Shown: positions 1 through 6,520, numbered from the stretch's first letter. The stretch: DNA of 9,814 bases from Patescibacteria group bacterium (GCA_018823385.1 JAHJIK010000029.1:1-9814), one strand, 5' to 3'. Notes: generated by a model not told the origin, from the letters alone. Numbers and translations: made by a program.

Positions 1-30
1 CACATTAAGTATCTTAATACGTTTTCGTAG

Positions 31-66
31 CGGCTCAAATCTTCATGATTTGAGCCGTTTCGTGTT
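31..66 (+). terminator. Hairpin terminator after an upstream gene
   Basis: A perfect 11-bp stem, CGGCTCAAATC (31-41) with GATTTGAGCCG (47-57), encloses a 5-nt loop and is followed by TTTCGTGTT. The T-tract is interrupted. One + frame from base 1 reads nine codons (HIKYLNTFS) and stops at TAG 28-30, just before the stem, so this probably ends a gene lying left of the window. That coding tail is too short to identify. Confidence 0.65.
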
Positions 67-123
67 CTAATAAGTATCAATAAAAATCTGAAGTTTAGTC
101 CGTCGATCCGTGCATACAGTAAA

Positions 124-141
124 ACGCGCCAGGTGGCGCGT
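124..141. repeat. Short GC-rich hairpin beside the inverted-repeat element
   Basis: ACGCGCC (124-130) pairs perfectly with GGCGCGT (135-141) around an AGGT loop. It is followed by TCTAGATTTA, not a clear T-run, so it is at best a weak terminator. It sits immediately left of the inverted-repeat-bounded element and could be an insertion target or part of the same remnant. No function can be assigned. Confidence 0.4.
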
Positions 142-146
142 CTAGA

Positions 147-341
147 TTTAGGTGGACACTTGTGCGTCAGCAACTATCTGCACTAGGACAGACGACGTTG
201 CATGAGATTGTAACCGCACCGCTTACAGGGGTGGGCCTCAATGTCTCAAGCTCAGTCACATCACTACACAAACGAATTTTTCGGCGCCGCATGCTGATCG
301 GCCCCTACTGGTATCGTCTGCGGCACAAGTGTCCGCTAAAA
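147..341. mobile_element. MITE-like / IS-remnant element with terminal inverted repeats
   Basis: GGACACTTGTGC (154-165) recurs as its exact reverse complement GCACAAGTGTCC (323-334). The similarity extends outward, TTTAGGT against TTTTAGC read inward from each end, and inward to a shared CAG two bases inside each arm. A further inner pair, CAGACGA (189-195) and TCGTCTG (314-320), sits deeper. The ~195-bp interior has no recognisable transposase and no convincing gene. Ends of the TTTAG-GGACAC type recall some IS3/IS481-like elements, but that is a resemblance from memory, not a family assignment. No clear target-site duplication is visible. The alternative is a structured RNA or a chance palindrome; a perfect 12-mer pair with matching flanks makes chance less likely. 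Confidence 0.5.
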
Positions 342-371
342 ATGTATCATGGCAACGAGTAGACTGCCATA

Positions 372-425
372 TATATAAAGAAACCGCCCGAACCGTACGG
401 AACGAGGGTTCCTTAAGTTCGGGCG
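372..425 (-). terminator. Minus-strand terminator of the 472-741 gene
   Basis: CGCCCGAAC (385-393) pairs with GTTCGGGCG (417-425), with an inner stem GGAAC (399-403)/GTTCC (408-412). Read on the minus strand the hairpin is followed by GTTTCTTTATATAT, a good U-tract, so it works in the minus direction about 50 nt after the stop codon of the small minus-strand gene. The plus side has no T-run. Confidence 0.75.
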
Positions 426-471
426 AATATGGGAGCATCACAGCCTTCTGTCGCATCGGCCAATTTCAACA

Positions 472-741
472 CTAATGCAGTGTTATGTTTGGCCGTGGCT
501 TCAGGAAGTACTCTGGATCCACTATCAACTGCTGAACGCTTGGTCTAAGCGAATCAATTACGCTTTGAATTGATGCGCCAGGCCCTCTGGCTTTGTGAAC
601 CAGTTCAGCCTTGACACTGTTGCTGAGCGAAAATTTCAGATTCTTGCCGCCAGTATTTCTTGCATGATTGGCGGCATAATCGTTCATTTCCTGTTCAAAT
701 TCATCTAGCTTCCGCATCATTACATCGCGATTCTTGCCCAT
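472..741 (-). CDS. Small hypothetical protein, 89 aa
   Basis: I do not recognise this protein. It starts MGKNRDVMMRKLDEFEQEMN and is hydrophilic. Residues ~8-28 look like a charged amphipathic helix, the middle is K/N/S-rich, and a second helical stretch (~55-73) leads to a C-terminal tail with prolines. There is no signal peptide or membrane segment. The start is secured by AAGGAGG on the minus strand (753-747), 5 nt before the ATG, one of only three strong SD sites in the window. A possible promoter is TTGAAT (794-789) 16 nt upstream of a weak TACGGT. It has its own terminator (372-425) and is divergent from the YCII-like gene. Its position next to the inverted-repeat element, and its SD-led start unlike the neighbouring genes, suggest an accessory gene; that is inference. 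Confidence 0.75.
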   Translation of the reverse strand: MGKNRDVMMRKLDEFEQEMNDYAANHARNTGGKNLKFSLSNSVKAELVHKARGPGASIQSVIDSLRPSVQQLIVDPEYFLKPRPNITLH

Positions 742-810
742 CCTGGCCTCCTTTCAGTCTGGAAGAACCGTACCACTTCTACGTATAGATTCAAATAGTG
801 TACGTTGAGA

Positions 811-816
811 TATACT
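811..816 (+). promoter_or_regulatory. -10 hexamer TATACT of the YCII-like gene, near-leaderless
   Basis: TATACT ends 8 nt before the ATG at 825. Transcription starting about 7 nt after the -10 would give an mRNA with essentially no leader, which fits the absence of any SD. No convincing -35 is present; TTCAAA at 790-795 has only a 15-nt spacer. Confidence 0.5.
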
Positions 817-824
817 AACCACAT

Positions 825-1160
825 ATGAAAAACTTCACCGTTATATACATGGCGCCCGCAGCAGCATTGGCAGAATGGATGGCTAAACCAGAAGAAGAAC
901 GAAAGACTGAAGAGGATAAAATGAAAGCAGATTGGGATGTGTGGATGGCAGCCCACTCAGACTCAGTCCTCAACAGTATTTCACTTGGAAAGACCAAGCG
1001 TGTTACCGAATCAGGTGTTGAAGATGTTGCAAACGACATGATGCTTTCGTCGTACGTGCAGGGTGAGTCAGCAGAAGAAGTGGCAGAGATGTTCAAAGAT
1101 CATCCACACTTTGGTATACCCAGAGCAACTATTGAGATAATGGAGGCGAAACAGATTTAA
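825..1160 (+). CDS. YCII-like dimeric alpha/beta-barrel protein
   Basis: This 111-aa protein resembles the YCII-related / dimeric alpha-beta-barrel proteins found in many bacteria. It opens with a beta strand (MKNFTVIYMAP), continues with a charged helix containing WMAKPEEERKTEEDKMKADW, and ends with the characteristic strand-helix pattern around SAEEVAEMFKDHPHFGIPRA and a final strand (TIEIMEA). The DHPHF motif is the usual YCII-like hallmark, where an Asp/His pair is thought to form the putative active site. The substrate is unknown. It is soluble and cytoplasmic. The ATG has no SD and follows a TATACT by 8 nt, so a leaderless mRNA is likely. It stands alone, ended by the hairpin at 1180-1212. 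The family call is moderately sure; function is open. Confidence 0.75.
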   Translation: MKNFTVIYMAPAAALAEWMAKPEEERKTEEDKMKADWDVWMAAHSDSVLNSISLGKTKRVTESGVEDVANDMMLSSYVQGESAEEVAEMFKDHPHFGIPRATIEIMEAKQI

Positions 1161-1179
1161 GGAACGTTTTGGTCTGCAG

Positions 1180-1219
1180 AATCGTCGGTACATGTGAAAT
1201 GTGCCGACGATTTGCGTTA
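1180..1219 (+). terminator. Hairpin terminator of the YCII-like gene
   Basis: AATCGTCGGTACA (1180-1192) pairs with TGTGCCGACGATT (1200-1212), 13 bp with one G-U wobble and a 7-nt loop. The tail is TTTGCGTTA, not a plain T-run. The hairpin lies 20 nt after the stop codon. The same tail follows the hairpin at 9062-9086. Confidence 0.65.
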
Positions 1220-1223
1220 CCTG

Positions 1224-1229
1224 TATACT
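1224..1229 (+). promoter_or_regulatory. -10 hexamer TATACT of the 2H gene
   Basis: TATACT lies 25 nt before the ATG at 1255, right after the previous terminator tail. No -35 match sits at the standard 17-nt distance. Initiation here would give a ~19-nt leader containing only a weak GGGGGC purine stretch before the ATG. Confidence 0.4.
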
Positions 1230-1254
1230 GTCAGAAGAATCACTGGGGGCTCAC

Positions 1255-1749
1255 ATGAGCTATGAATATCTGATACTAATTCCTATCAACCCGCAATCGC
1301 TTGAGAAGGAGTATGCAAAAGGTAGACAGTTGCCACTACACTGCACCGTAATGCCGTGGTTTTCACTTACACACTCTGTTTCAAAGGAGCAGCTGTTTGG
1401 GTGTAGTGCCAGCATTATGCGGTCAGTCCGGTACAAGCAGGTTCGGCTTGAGTCGGATATCCCTGCGTTCTTTGGTCGGAATCACGATGTTCCGGTGCAC
1501 ACGATAGTTCGGAACGAGCCTTTGGAGAGACTGCATACCGAACTCTTGCTGTACTTGAATTCAATACACTGTGACCCTGATGATTTGGCGTATGTCGGCG
1601 CAGGATATCGTCCGCATGTAACAGATGCGGGAGCAGTATTTGCTCCAGGGACCGTGTGTCACCCGACAAGCTTTGCGATACTTGAACGCAGTCCTGATGG
1701 AGTTAAGCGAGTAGTATTCAGGGAATCACTGGGTGCAATTGTGTTTTAA
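1255..1749 (+). CDS. 2H phosphoesterase / 2'-5' RNA ligase-like protein
   Basis: This 164-aa protein carries the paired H-x-T motifs that define the 2H phosphoesterase superfamily: H29-C-T31 (PLHCTVMPW) and H121-V-T123 (YRPHVTDAG). In family members the two histidines act on 2',3'-cyclic or 2'-5' phosphodiester bonds of RNA or nucleotides; the substrate here cannot be read from the sequence. Length matches the family. I chose the ATG at 1255 because MSYEYLILIPI forms the expected first beta strand; the in-frame upstream extension from 1201 overlaps the preceding terminator. It is probably monocistronic, with TATACT at 1224-1229 and the terminator at 1769-1800. Catalytic residues are intact. 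A role in RNA repair or tRNA-intron-like ligation is unproven. Confidence 0.8.
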   Translation: MSYEYLILIPINPQSLEKEYAKGRQLPLHCTVMPWFSLTHSVSKEQLFGCSASIMRSVRYKQVRLESDIPAFFGRNHDVPVHTIVRNEPLERLHTELLLYLNSIHCDPDDLAYVGAGYRPHVTDAGAVFAPGTVCHPTSFAILERSPDGVKRVVFRESLGAIVF

Positions 1750-1768
1750 CTGCAGTGCGCCCAGCTTT

Positions 1769-1800
1769 AGCCGTCTCGGAAACGAGGCGGTTTTAGTTTT
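1769..1800 (+). terminator. Terminator with GAAA tetraloop
   Basis: A ten-bp stem including two G-U pairs (A-GCCGTCTCG, 1769-1778-ish, with CGAGGCGGT, 1783-1791) is capped by a GAAA tetraloop. It is followed by TTTAGTTTT, a usable U-tract. It lies 20 nt after the stop of the 2H gene. Confidence 0.75.
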
Positions 1801-1812
1801 GTACTGTATCAG

Positions 1813-1821
1813 TGATATTCT
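1813..1821 (+). promoter_or_regulatory. Extended -10 promoter TGATATTCT, leaderless
   Basis: TG, one base, then TATTCT (1816-1821) forms an extended -10, and only 6 nt separate it from the ATG at 1828. Transcription would start at about the A of the ATG. No SD is present. The extended TGn motif may compensate for the lack of a good -35. Confidence 0.55.
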
Positions 1822-1827
1822 AAATAT

Positions 1828-2361
1828 ATGAAAATCGGTGTCGGATCACAGAACAAAACAAAAGTAGGAGCTGTTGAAGCAGTACTCAAAGACTATCCGC
1901 AATTTAGGGATGCAGAAGTGCGCGGGATGGATATACATATCGAAGAGTTCGGTCACCCACGGAATATTACTGAAACAGTAGAGGGTGCCATCGACAGAGC
2001 TAAACAAGCATACATTTCTAATGACTATGGCGTTGGTATCGAAGGAGGGCTAATGGCCGTCCCACATACTAAGTCAGGACACATGGAGGTTGCGGTGTGT
2101 GCAATCTTTGATGGTACACAAATACATCTTGGCCTCTCTCCTGCATTTGAATGGCCGAAGCTTGCGATTGAAGGAATTCTTGAACAGGGAATGGATGGCA
2201 GTCAGGCCATGATCGCCGCTGGACTAACAATGGATGAGAAGATTGGTGCGAATGCTGGGGTGGTAGGTCTCCTTACGGATGGGCGGATTGATAGGGCAGC
2301 ATACAATGCGCTCGCCATTCAAATGGCCCTCACACATCTCGAGCACCCCGAACTCTTCTAA
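1828..2361 (+). CDS. DUF84 / YjjX-type inosine/xanthosine triphosphatase
   Basis: This 177-aa protein matches the DUF84 (YjjX-like) NTPase family, which hydrolyses non-canonical purine nucleoside triphosphates such as ITP and XTP and so keeps damaged bases out of nucleic acids. Visible signatures are the N-terminal nucleotide-binding loop VGSQNKTKVGAV (5-16), the central GVGIEGGL (68-75) with acidic E72 likely involved in metal binding, and the C-terminal GLLTDGRIDR (147-156). Full length with no gaps. It lacks an SD and follows an extended -10 by 6 nt, so leaderless expression is likely. No terminator is seen before the sigma-factor operon, 46 nt downstream. Acts in the cytosol. Alternative: a broader Maf/HAM1-like NTPase, but the motif set favours DUF84. 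Confidence 0.88.
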   Translation: MKIGVGSQNKTKVGAVEAVLKDYPQFRDAEVRGMDIHIEEFGHPRNITETVEGAIDRAKQAYISNDYGVGIEGGLMAVPHTKSGHMEVAVCAIFDGTQIHLGLSPAFEWPKLAIEGILEQGMDGSQAMIAAGLTMDEKIGANAGVVGLLTDGRIDRAAYNALAIQMALTHLEHPELF

Positions 2362-2391
2362 GTGAAAGAAAACGGTTGCTCAGGCGTACTA

Positions 2392-2397
2392 TATAGT
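2392..2397 (+). promoter_or_regulatory. Possible -10 of the sigma-factor operon
   Basis: TATAGT, overlapped by TACTAT (2387-2392), ends 10 nt before the ATG at 2408. This would give a leader of only ~4 nt. No SD and no convincing -35 are seen. If the operon is autoregulated by its own ECF factor, that recognition sequence should lie in 2362-2400, which includes AACGGTTGCT (2371-2380). Confidence 0.35.
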
Positions 2398-2407
2398 AAG
2401 GCCAAGC

Positions 2408-2980
2408 ATGCATGACCCAACCAACCATACCGATGAGGAGCTGGTAGCCCTATCAATACAGAACAAGCTCTACTTTGGAGAGTTGGTAACTCGATATGAG
2501 CGGAAGCTTGGCGCATACATATATAGGATAGGGACACTGCCACAAGAGGACATTGAGGATTTGCTCCAAAACATCTTTCTACGCGTATACCAGAACTTGA
2601 ACGCCTTCAATCAAGACTTACAGTTCTCCTCATGGATATATCGTATCGCCCATAACGAAACGATGGCGTTCTTCAGAAAGAAGAAGGTGCGACCACAAGG
2701 ACACTTGCAGACACTCACAGATGATGAGATGGCAAACGTCGCATCCGAACTCAATATCACTAGAGACCTCGAAGCACGTGACGATGCGACCGTACTACAC
2801 ACGTGCATACAAAAACTCCCTCAGCAGTACCAGGAGATTCTGGTGCTAAAATTCTTTGAACACAAAAGCTATGACGAACTCTCTGACATCCTAGAGCTTC
2901 CGCAAGGAACCGTAGCGATACGGATACGAAGGGCAAAAGAACGACTACGAAAACTACTCAACGAACATGGATATGAATAA
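2408..2980 (+). CDS. ECF-family RNA polymerase sigma factor
   Basis: This 190-aa protein has the two-domain layout of extracytoplasmic-function (group IV) sigma-70 factors. Region 2 spans about residues 24-92, with the core-polymerase helix DIEDLLQNIFLRVYQNL (48-64) and the -10-melting/recognition helix FSSWIYRIAHNETMAFFRKK (73-92). An acidic, Thr/Asn-containing linker (~100-128) leads to region 4 (137-184): LPQQYQEILVLKFFE, then a helix-turn-helix with SYDELSDILELPQGTVAIRI that reads the -35. There is no region 1.1 or 3. It is the first gene of a three-gene operon and overlaps the following membrane-protein gene by 14 nt, the usual coupling of a sigma factor to its regulator. Promoter specificity cannot be read directly. 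Family call is firm; the stimulus is unknown. Confidence 0.93.
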   Translation: MHDPTNHTDEELVALSIQNKLYFGELVTRYERKLGAYIYRIGTLPQEDIEDLLQNIFLRVYQNLNAFNQDLQFSSWIYRIAHNETMAFFRKKKVRPQGHLQTLTDDEMANVASELNITRDLEARDDATVLHTCIQKLPQQYQEILVLKFFEHKSYDELSDILELPQGTVAIRIRRAKERLRKLLNEHGYE

Positions 2981-3767
2981 CACCACCATTGCAGACAAAG
3001 TGCTCGAAAAGATTGAAACAACCGAACCTCACTCAAAGGAGTATTTCATGCTGCGTACCATTGGAATGTGGTCGCTCGCTAGTGCGTCTATTGTGGTAGG
3101 TGGTTTGGCTATTTCATCAATACTGTTCCGCACCATGAACGCCGGAATGGTTATGCGTCCAGGTATCCCGCCGCTTCCAACTGTTGTTGCTCTCATACCG
3201 TTCCTTTGGATTGTATTGGTAACGGTGTTTGGGTATTTTGCATACAAAGAAATACGAGCAACACCAAAGGGATATAAGTATGAGTGGCATACGCTTCTTA
3301 TTAGCGTACTACTAGCTAGCTGCGTATTCGGTATTGCATTCTATGTCACTGGTGCAGGATTCATGCTTGATCGGTTTGCAGGCAAATACGTTCCGTTCCA
3401 TCCAGGACTTGAACAGATCCAGCATGATCGATGGCTGCAGCCGGAACGAGGCTTTCTTGAAGGAGTGCTGGGAGAAGATACAGAGACGGGTATTCGTATC
3501 ACTGATTCAGACGACGTGATGTGGGAGGTGCTTCTTGCCGAGTCACTTGCAGAGGAGCGTCTTGAGCTGCTTGAAAAGGGTCAGCGTGTGGGTATACGGG
3601 GACGACTCCTAGACGCAGACGCACATACCTTTGTTGCATGCGATATTCGCTCCCTTGAGTTTGAAGGGCGCGGCATGCAGATGACTCCACCAATGCGAGG
3701 TGAAAGAAAACTTCCTCCACCGCGTACTACTACATGTGAGGACGTACGACCTTTGATTACCAATTAG
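2967..3767 (+). CDS. Three-TM membrane protein with extracytoplasmic OB-like domain; putative sigma-factor regulator
   Basis: I do not recognise this 266-aa protein as a named family. A ~31-residue cytoplasmic N-terminus precedes TM1 (~32-55), TM2 (~72-93) and TM3 (~108-133). The basic 94-107 loop indicates an N-in topology, putting the C-terminal ~130 residues outside the membrane. Residues ~162-232 (GFLEGVLGEDTETGIRI, then GQRVGIRGRLLDADAHTFVA) show the strand pattern of a small OB-fold, followed by a Pro/Arg-rich tail. The gene overlaps the sigma gene by 14 nt, so it is translationally coupled; ATG 2973 is an alternative start. Position and topology suggest it tethers or senses for the sigma factor, with the short N-terminal tail binding it much as CnrY-type anti-sigma factors do. 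That role is inference: no zinc-binding anti-sigma motif (HxxxCxxC) is visible. Confidence 0.8.
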   Translation: MDMNNTTIADKVLEKIETTEPHSKEYFMLRTIGMWSLASASIVVGGLAISSILFRTMNAGMVMRPGIPPLPTVVALIPFLWIVLVTVFGYFAYKEIRATPKGYKYEWHTLLISVLLASCVFGIAFYVTGAGFMLDRFAGKYVPFHPGLEQIQHDRWLQPERGFLEGVLGEDTETGIRITDSDDVMWEVLLAESLAEERLELLEKGQRVGIRGRLLDADAHTFVACDIRSLEFEGRGMQMTPPMRGERKLPPPRTTTCEDVRPLITN

Positions 3768-3777
3768 TTAGCAATGT

Positions 3778-4290
3778 ATGATTAAAAAACGATACGGTAT
3801 TCCAGCACTGGTGCTTGGACTGGCCATGATTGGCGGAACGAGTGCGTATGCTGCATTTGGCCCTGGTTCTCTAGATATGTCCGCCTTCTCTGATTTCCCT
3901 GCAGCAAAGCAGGATGCAATCAAGGAGGCTCAAGAGATACGTGACTCTGCAGATGAAGAGGCGCGAGCAGTCCTTGAGGCCGCCGGCATAACACAAGAGG
4001 ATATGCACGACGCAATGCAGACATATCATGAGACCAAGCGTGCTGCAGGAGAAGCAGCGATCAAGGCAAACGACTTTGACGCATTTAAAGCAACGGTTGC
4101 GGGGACTCCAATGGAGGACAAGCTAACGAAAGACACATTCGCTACTCTCGTGAAGATGCACACTCTAATGGAAAGTGGTGATAAAGAGGGAGTAATGGAG
4201 CTTCGAAAGGAACTTGGTGACGCAGGCATGAAGGGAGGTCCTATGGGATTCCCGGGACACCGCGGCATGGGTGAGGGAAAGGGAAAGTAA
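3778..4290 (+). CDS. Secreted helical Spy/CpxP-like protein
   Basis: A 170-aa protein with a clear Sec signal peptide: basic MIKKRYG, hydrophobic core 8-20, and A23-Y24-A25 before the likely cleavage. The mature part is almost all alpha-helix and charged (40-150), followed by a flexible Gly/Met/His tail (MKGGPMGFPGHRGMGEGKGK). The stretch TQEDMHDAMQTYHETKRAAG and the overall plan recall Spy/CpxP/CnrX-type periplasmic stress or metal-sensing proteins, although the LTxxQ motif is not clearly present. It is the last gene of the sigma-factor operon, 10 nt after the membrane protein, ended by the terminator at 4312. A likely role is ligand or misfolded-protein sensing outside the membrane, signalling to the membrane protein. 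The tail could bind soft metals such as copper; this is unproven. Confidence 0.78.
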   Translation: MIKKRYGIPALVLGLAMIGGTSAYAAFGPGSLDMSAFSDFPAAKQDAIKEAQEIRDSADEEARAVLEAAGITQEDMHDAMQTYHETKRAAGEAAIKANDFDAFKATVAGTPMEDKLTKDTFATLVKMHTLMESGDKEGVMELRKELGDAGMKGGPMGFPGHRGMGEGKGK

Positions 4291-4311
4291 TCAATAGTAG
4301 GTAGTAGGTAG

Positions 4312-4348
4312 CAACAAACACCCGAAGAGGGTGTTTGTTGTATGTGTA
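4312..4348 (+). terminator. Terminator of the sigma-factor operon
   Basis: CAACAAACACCC (4312-4323) pairs perfectly with GGGTGTTTGTTG (4329-4340) around a 5-nt loop, followed by TATGTGTA. The stem is strong, but the T-richness lies in its 3' arm rather than in a run after it. A short tandem repeat of GTAGGTA units (4297-4311) just precedes the stem. Confidence 0.7.
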
Positions 4349-4391
4349 CGGACTAGTCGCACGGCATAAGAACTGATACTCTGTGGCATAT

Positions 4392-5279
4392 ATGACGCAT
4401 CAGGTGCTTCTTTTCTATAAATACGTATCTATTGAAGATTCTGCACTCCTGCGGACTGAGCTTCTTGCACTCTGCTCTCGCCTTAACTTGCTTGGTCGCG
4501 GCATAGTCGCTGAAGAGGGTATCAATATTACCCTTGAAGGACTGGTCGCAGACACAGAACAGTTTGTAACTGAGATACATAAGGACCCTCGCTTCACTGA
4601 TATGAGCATTAAGCGAAGTGCGGGAGATGGCTCATCGTTCCCAAAGCTTTCAATTAAGGTGCGGGATGAAATTGTGGGTACCCACTTTCCAAAGGAGGTG
4701 GACCCTCGAGTACAAACTGCTCCACGCCTTACGCCTGATGAACTCAAGAACTGGTTTGAGAATGATGAAGACTTTGTCATTATCGATATGCGTAACGACT
4801 ATGAGTTCCGCTCTGGTCACTTTAAGAACTCAATCAACCCAGGACTTGAAGCCTCCCGTGATCTTCCAAATGCTCTCCCGAAACTGCAGGAGTTTCAGAA
4901 CAAGAAAGCGGTAACGGTATGTACGGGAGGTGTGCGATGCGAAAAGATGTCAGCGTACCTGCTTGCTAACGGGTTTAGTGATGTGTACCAGCTAGAAGAC
5001 GGTATGCATGGATATATGGAGAAGTATCCGGGCGAAGATTTCCTTGGCACGCTCTATACCTTCGATCAGCGAAAGGTAATGGACTTTGGCGGCCCCCGAG
5101 AGGTGATTGGTACCTGTCACTTGTGTGGCGACAAGACTGAGCAGTATGCAAACTGCAAGGACAACTTCTGTCACTTCCACTTCTTAGTGTGTGATTCATG
5201 TTCGTCACCCGACGGTACCTATTGTTCAGAGACGTGTAAAGAAAAAGCATATGCAATTTCCGAAGGAGCGAACGTTTGA
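4392..5279 (+). CDS. trhO: tRNA uridine(34) hydroxylase TrhO (rhodanese family)
   Basis: A 295-aa TrhO/YceA-family enzyme that oxygen-dependently hydroxylates wobble uridine 34 of tRNA to 5-hydroxyuridine, the precursor of cmo5U/mcmo5U-type modification. Domains in order: an N-terminal acylphosphatase-like domain opening QVLLFYKYV, with GIVAEEGINITLEG and the family motif GTHFPKEVDPR; a rhodanese domain (IIDMRNDYEFRSGHF) with catalytic C177 in CTGGVRCEK; and a Cys-rich C-terminus (CHLCGD, NCKDNFC, VCDSC, YCSETC) fit to bind zinc. I chose ATG 4392; an in-frame GTG at 4383 would start only 2 nt after the GATACT -10 (4375-4380). No SD is visible. Its 3' end overlaps the flavoprotein gene by 29 nt, so the two are co-transcribed. 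The catalytic Cys is intact. Confidence 0.93.
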   Translation: MTHQVLLFYKYVSIEDSALLRTELLALCSRLNLLGRGIVAEEGINITLEGLVADTEQFVTEIHKDPRFTDMSIKRSAGDGSSFPKLSIKVRDEIVGTHFPKEVDPRVQTAPRLTPDELKNWFENDEDFVIIDMRNDYEFRSGHFKNSINPGLEASRDLPNALPKLQEFQNKKAVTVCTGGVRCEKMSAYLLANGFSDVYQLEDGMHGYMEKYPGEDFLGTLYTFDQRKVMDFGGPREVIGTCHLCGDKTEQYANCKDNFCHFHFLVCDSCSSPDGTYCSETCKEKAYAISEGANV

Positions 5280-6501
5280 TGTCATTGTGATTGGTGGCGG
5301 AGCTGCAGGTCTAATGGCCTGCGGTAGAGCTGCTGAACTTGGCAAATCAGTACTGTTGCTTGAGAAGAATGGACGTGTAGGCGAAAAGCTTGCCATCACC
5401 GGTGGTGGTCGCTGTAACGTGACTAATGCTGAATTTAACCAGCGCGAACTGCTCAGTCAGTATGGAAAAGCAGAACAATTCCTCTACTCACCGTTCTCAC
5501 AGTTTGGCGTGAAAGAAACTATCCTGTTCTTTGAGGATAGAGAGGTGCCTCTGGTAACACAGGCAGGAAAGCGTGTATTCCCAAAGACCGAGAAAGCAAA
5601 AGACATCGTTCGCACTATGGACTCGTATGTGCGTCAGTCGAAAGTGAAAGTCGCAACTGGAGGCGCCGTTACCAAAATACGAAAGAGCGGAAAGTATATC
5701 CACTCGGTATATGTCGGAAGTGTTGAGTATCAGGCACAGTCATACATTCTTGCGACAGGTGGTGTCTCGCACCCTGAGACCGGCTCTACGGGAGATGGCT
5801 TCCGTTGGCTTAAAGACATGGGACATACCGTTGCTAAGCCAACACCAGGTATCGTGCCACTTCAGGTAAAAGAATCATGGGTGCATTCGTTAGCGGGAAC
5901 CTCTCTACCAAACGTTCGCATTACTTTTTTCAATCAAGAAAAGAACCTCGTGAAAAAGGGAACTATTCTGTGTACCCACTTTGGTATTTCAGGCCCCTTG
6001 ATTCTAAACGCAGCAAAAGCGGTAGGTGACTTGCTGTACGAAGGACCCGTAGCTGCGGCCATAGACCTGTTCCCTGACACTGAAGTTTCAATACTCGAAA
6101 AGAATCTCATCGCGTTGTTTGATGAAAACAAGAACAAGATGTTCAAGAACCTTATAAAGGAGATGCTTCCACCAGGTACCACTGATGCAATTCTTTCTGT
6201 ACTTGCTCCTATTCTTGCAGAAGACACGCAGGCCAACGCTATTACCAAAGAGATGCGCCGAAAGATTGCAGAGACCCTCAAAGCAGTACCTCTTACCGTT
6301 ACCGGACTTATGGGCTTTGATCGGGCGGTGGTTGCTGACGGCGGTGTCCCGCTTACCGAAGTTGATACAAAGACCATGAAATCATTGTTGGTAGACAACC
6401 TGTTTATCATTGGCGATCTTCTCGATATCAATAGGCCATCTGGCGGGTATTCTCTACAGCTCTGCTGGACCAGTGGATTTGTCGCAGGAACGAACGCATA
6501 G
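5251..6501 (+). CDS. HI0933-family FAD-dependent oxidoreductase
   Basis: A 416-aa flavoprotein of the HI0933 (BaiN/YhiN-like) family. It opens with the FAD/NAD-binding Rossmann motif VIVIGGGAAGLMACGRAAE (GxGxxG at 15-20) and has the family signature TGGGRCNVTN (50-59). The motif GGVSHPETGSTGDG lies in the central part, and the C-terminal FAD-contacting segment GDLLDINRPSGGYSLQLCW closes the fold. Length matches the family. Members are predicted NAD(P)H-dependent oxidoreductases; the natural substrate is mostly unknown, with one gut member acting on bile-acid enones. I prefer the ATG at 5251: the longer in-frame reading from 5191 lies entirely inside trhO, and its extra residues are not conserved-looking. 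The 29-nt overlap with trhO indicates coupling. Cytoplasmic. Family call is firm, substrate unknown. Confidence 0.93.
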   Translation: MQFPKERTFDVIVIGGGAAGLMACGRAAELGKSVLLLEKNGRVGEKLAITGGGRCNVTNAEFNQRELLSQYGKAEQFLYSPFSQFGVKETILFFEDREVPLVTQAGKRVFPKTEKAKDIVRTMDSYVRQSKVKVATGGAVTKIRKSGKYIHSVYVGSVEYQAQSYILATGGVSHPETGSTGDGFRWLKDMGHTVAKPTPGIVPLQVKESWVHSLAGTSLPNVRITFFNQEKNLVKKGTILCTHFGISGPLILNAAKAVGDLLYEGPVAAAIDLFPDTEVSILEKNLIALFDENKNKMFKNLIKEMLPPGTTDAILSVLAPILAEDTQANAITKEMRRKIAETLKAVPLTVTGLMGFDRAVVADGGVPLTEVDTKTMKSLLVDNLFIIGDLLDINRPSGGYSLQLCWTSGFVAGTNA

Positions 6502-6508
6502 CGTGTCG

Positions 6509-6514
6509 TATACT
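6509..6514 (+). promoter_or_regulatory. Possible internal leaderless promoter TATACT
   Basis: TATACT ends exactly 6 nt before the ATG at 6521, the same geometry as at 1816-1828. It lies just after the stop of the flavoprotein gene, in the 19-nt gap. It could give the DUF1295-MliC pair a second, leaderless transcript. No -35 match is at 17 nt. Confidence 0.45.
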
Positions 6515-6520
6515 GTCGAT

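Noticed and set aside
162..362. 66-codon plus-strand reading starting GTG with a GGTGG upstream
   Set aside because: It starts inside one inverted-repeat arm and ends just past the other; its composition is Arg/Cys/Thr-scattered and not protein-like.
349..370. ATGGCA / TGCCAT inverted repeat beside the element
   Set aside because: Six bp with a 10-nt loop; too short to separate from chance.
256..456. 66-codon minus-strand reading
   Set aside because: It runs through the minus-strand terminator hairpin and half of the inverted-repeat element, has no SD, and matches no family.
4415..4780. 121-codon minus-strand reading opposite trhO
   Set aside because: Ser/Arg-rich antisense shadow of a strongly conserved gene, without SD or promoter.
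5934..6431. 165-codon minus-strand reading opposite the flavoprotein gene
   Set aside because: Antisense shadow of a well-conserved coding region; Ser/Ile/Arg-rich with no recognisable motif.
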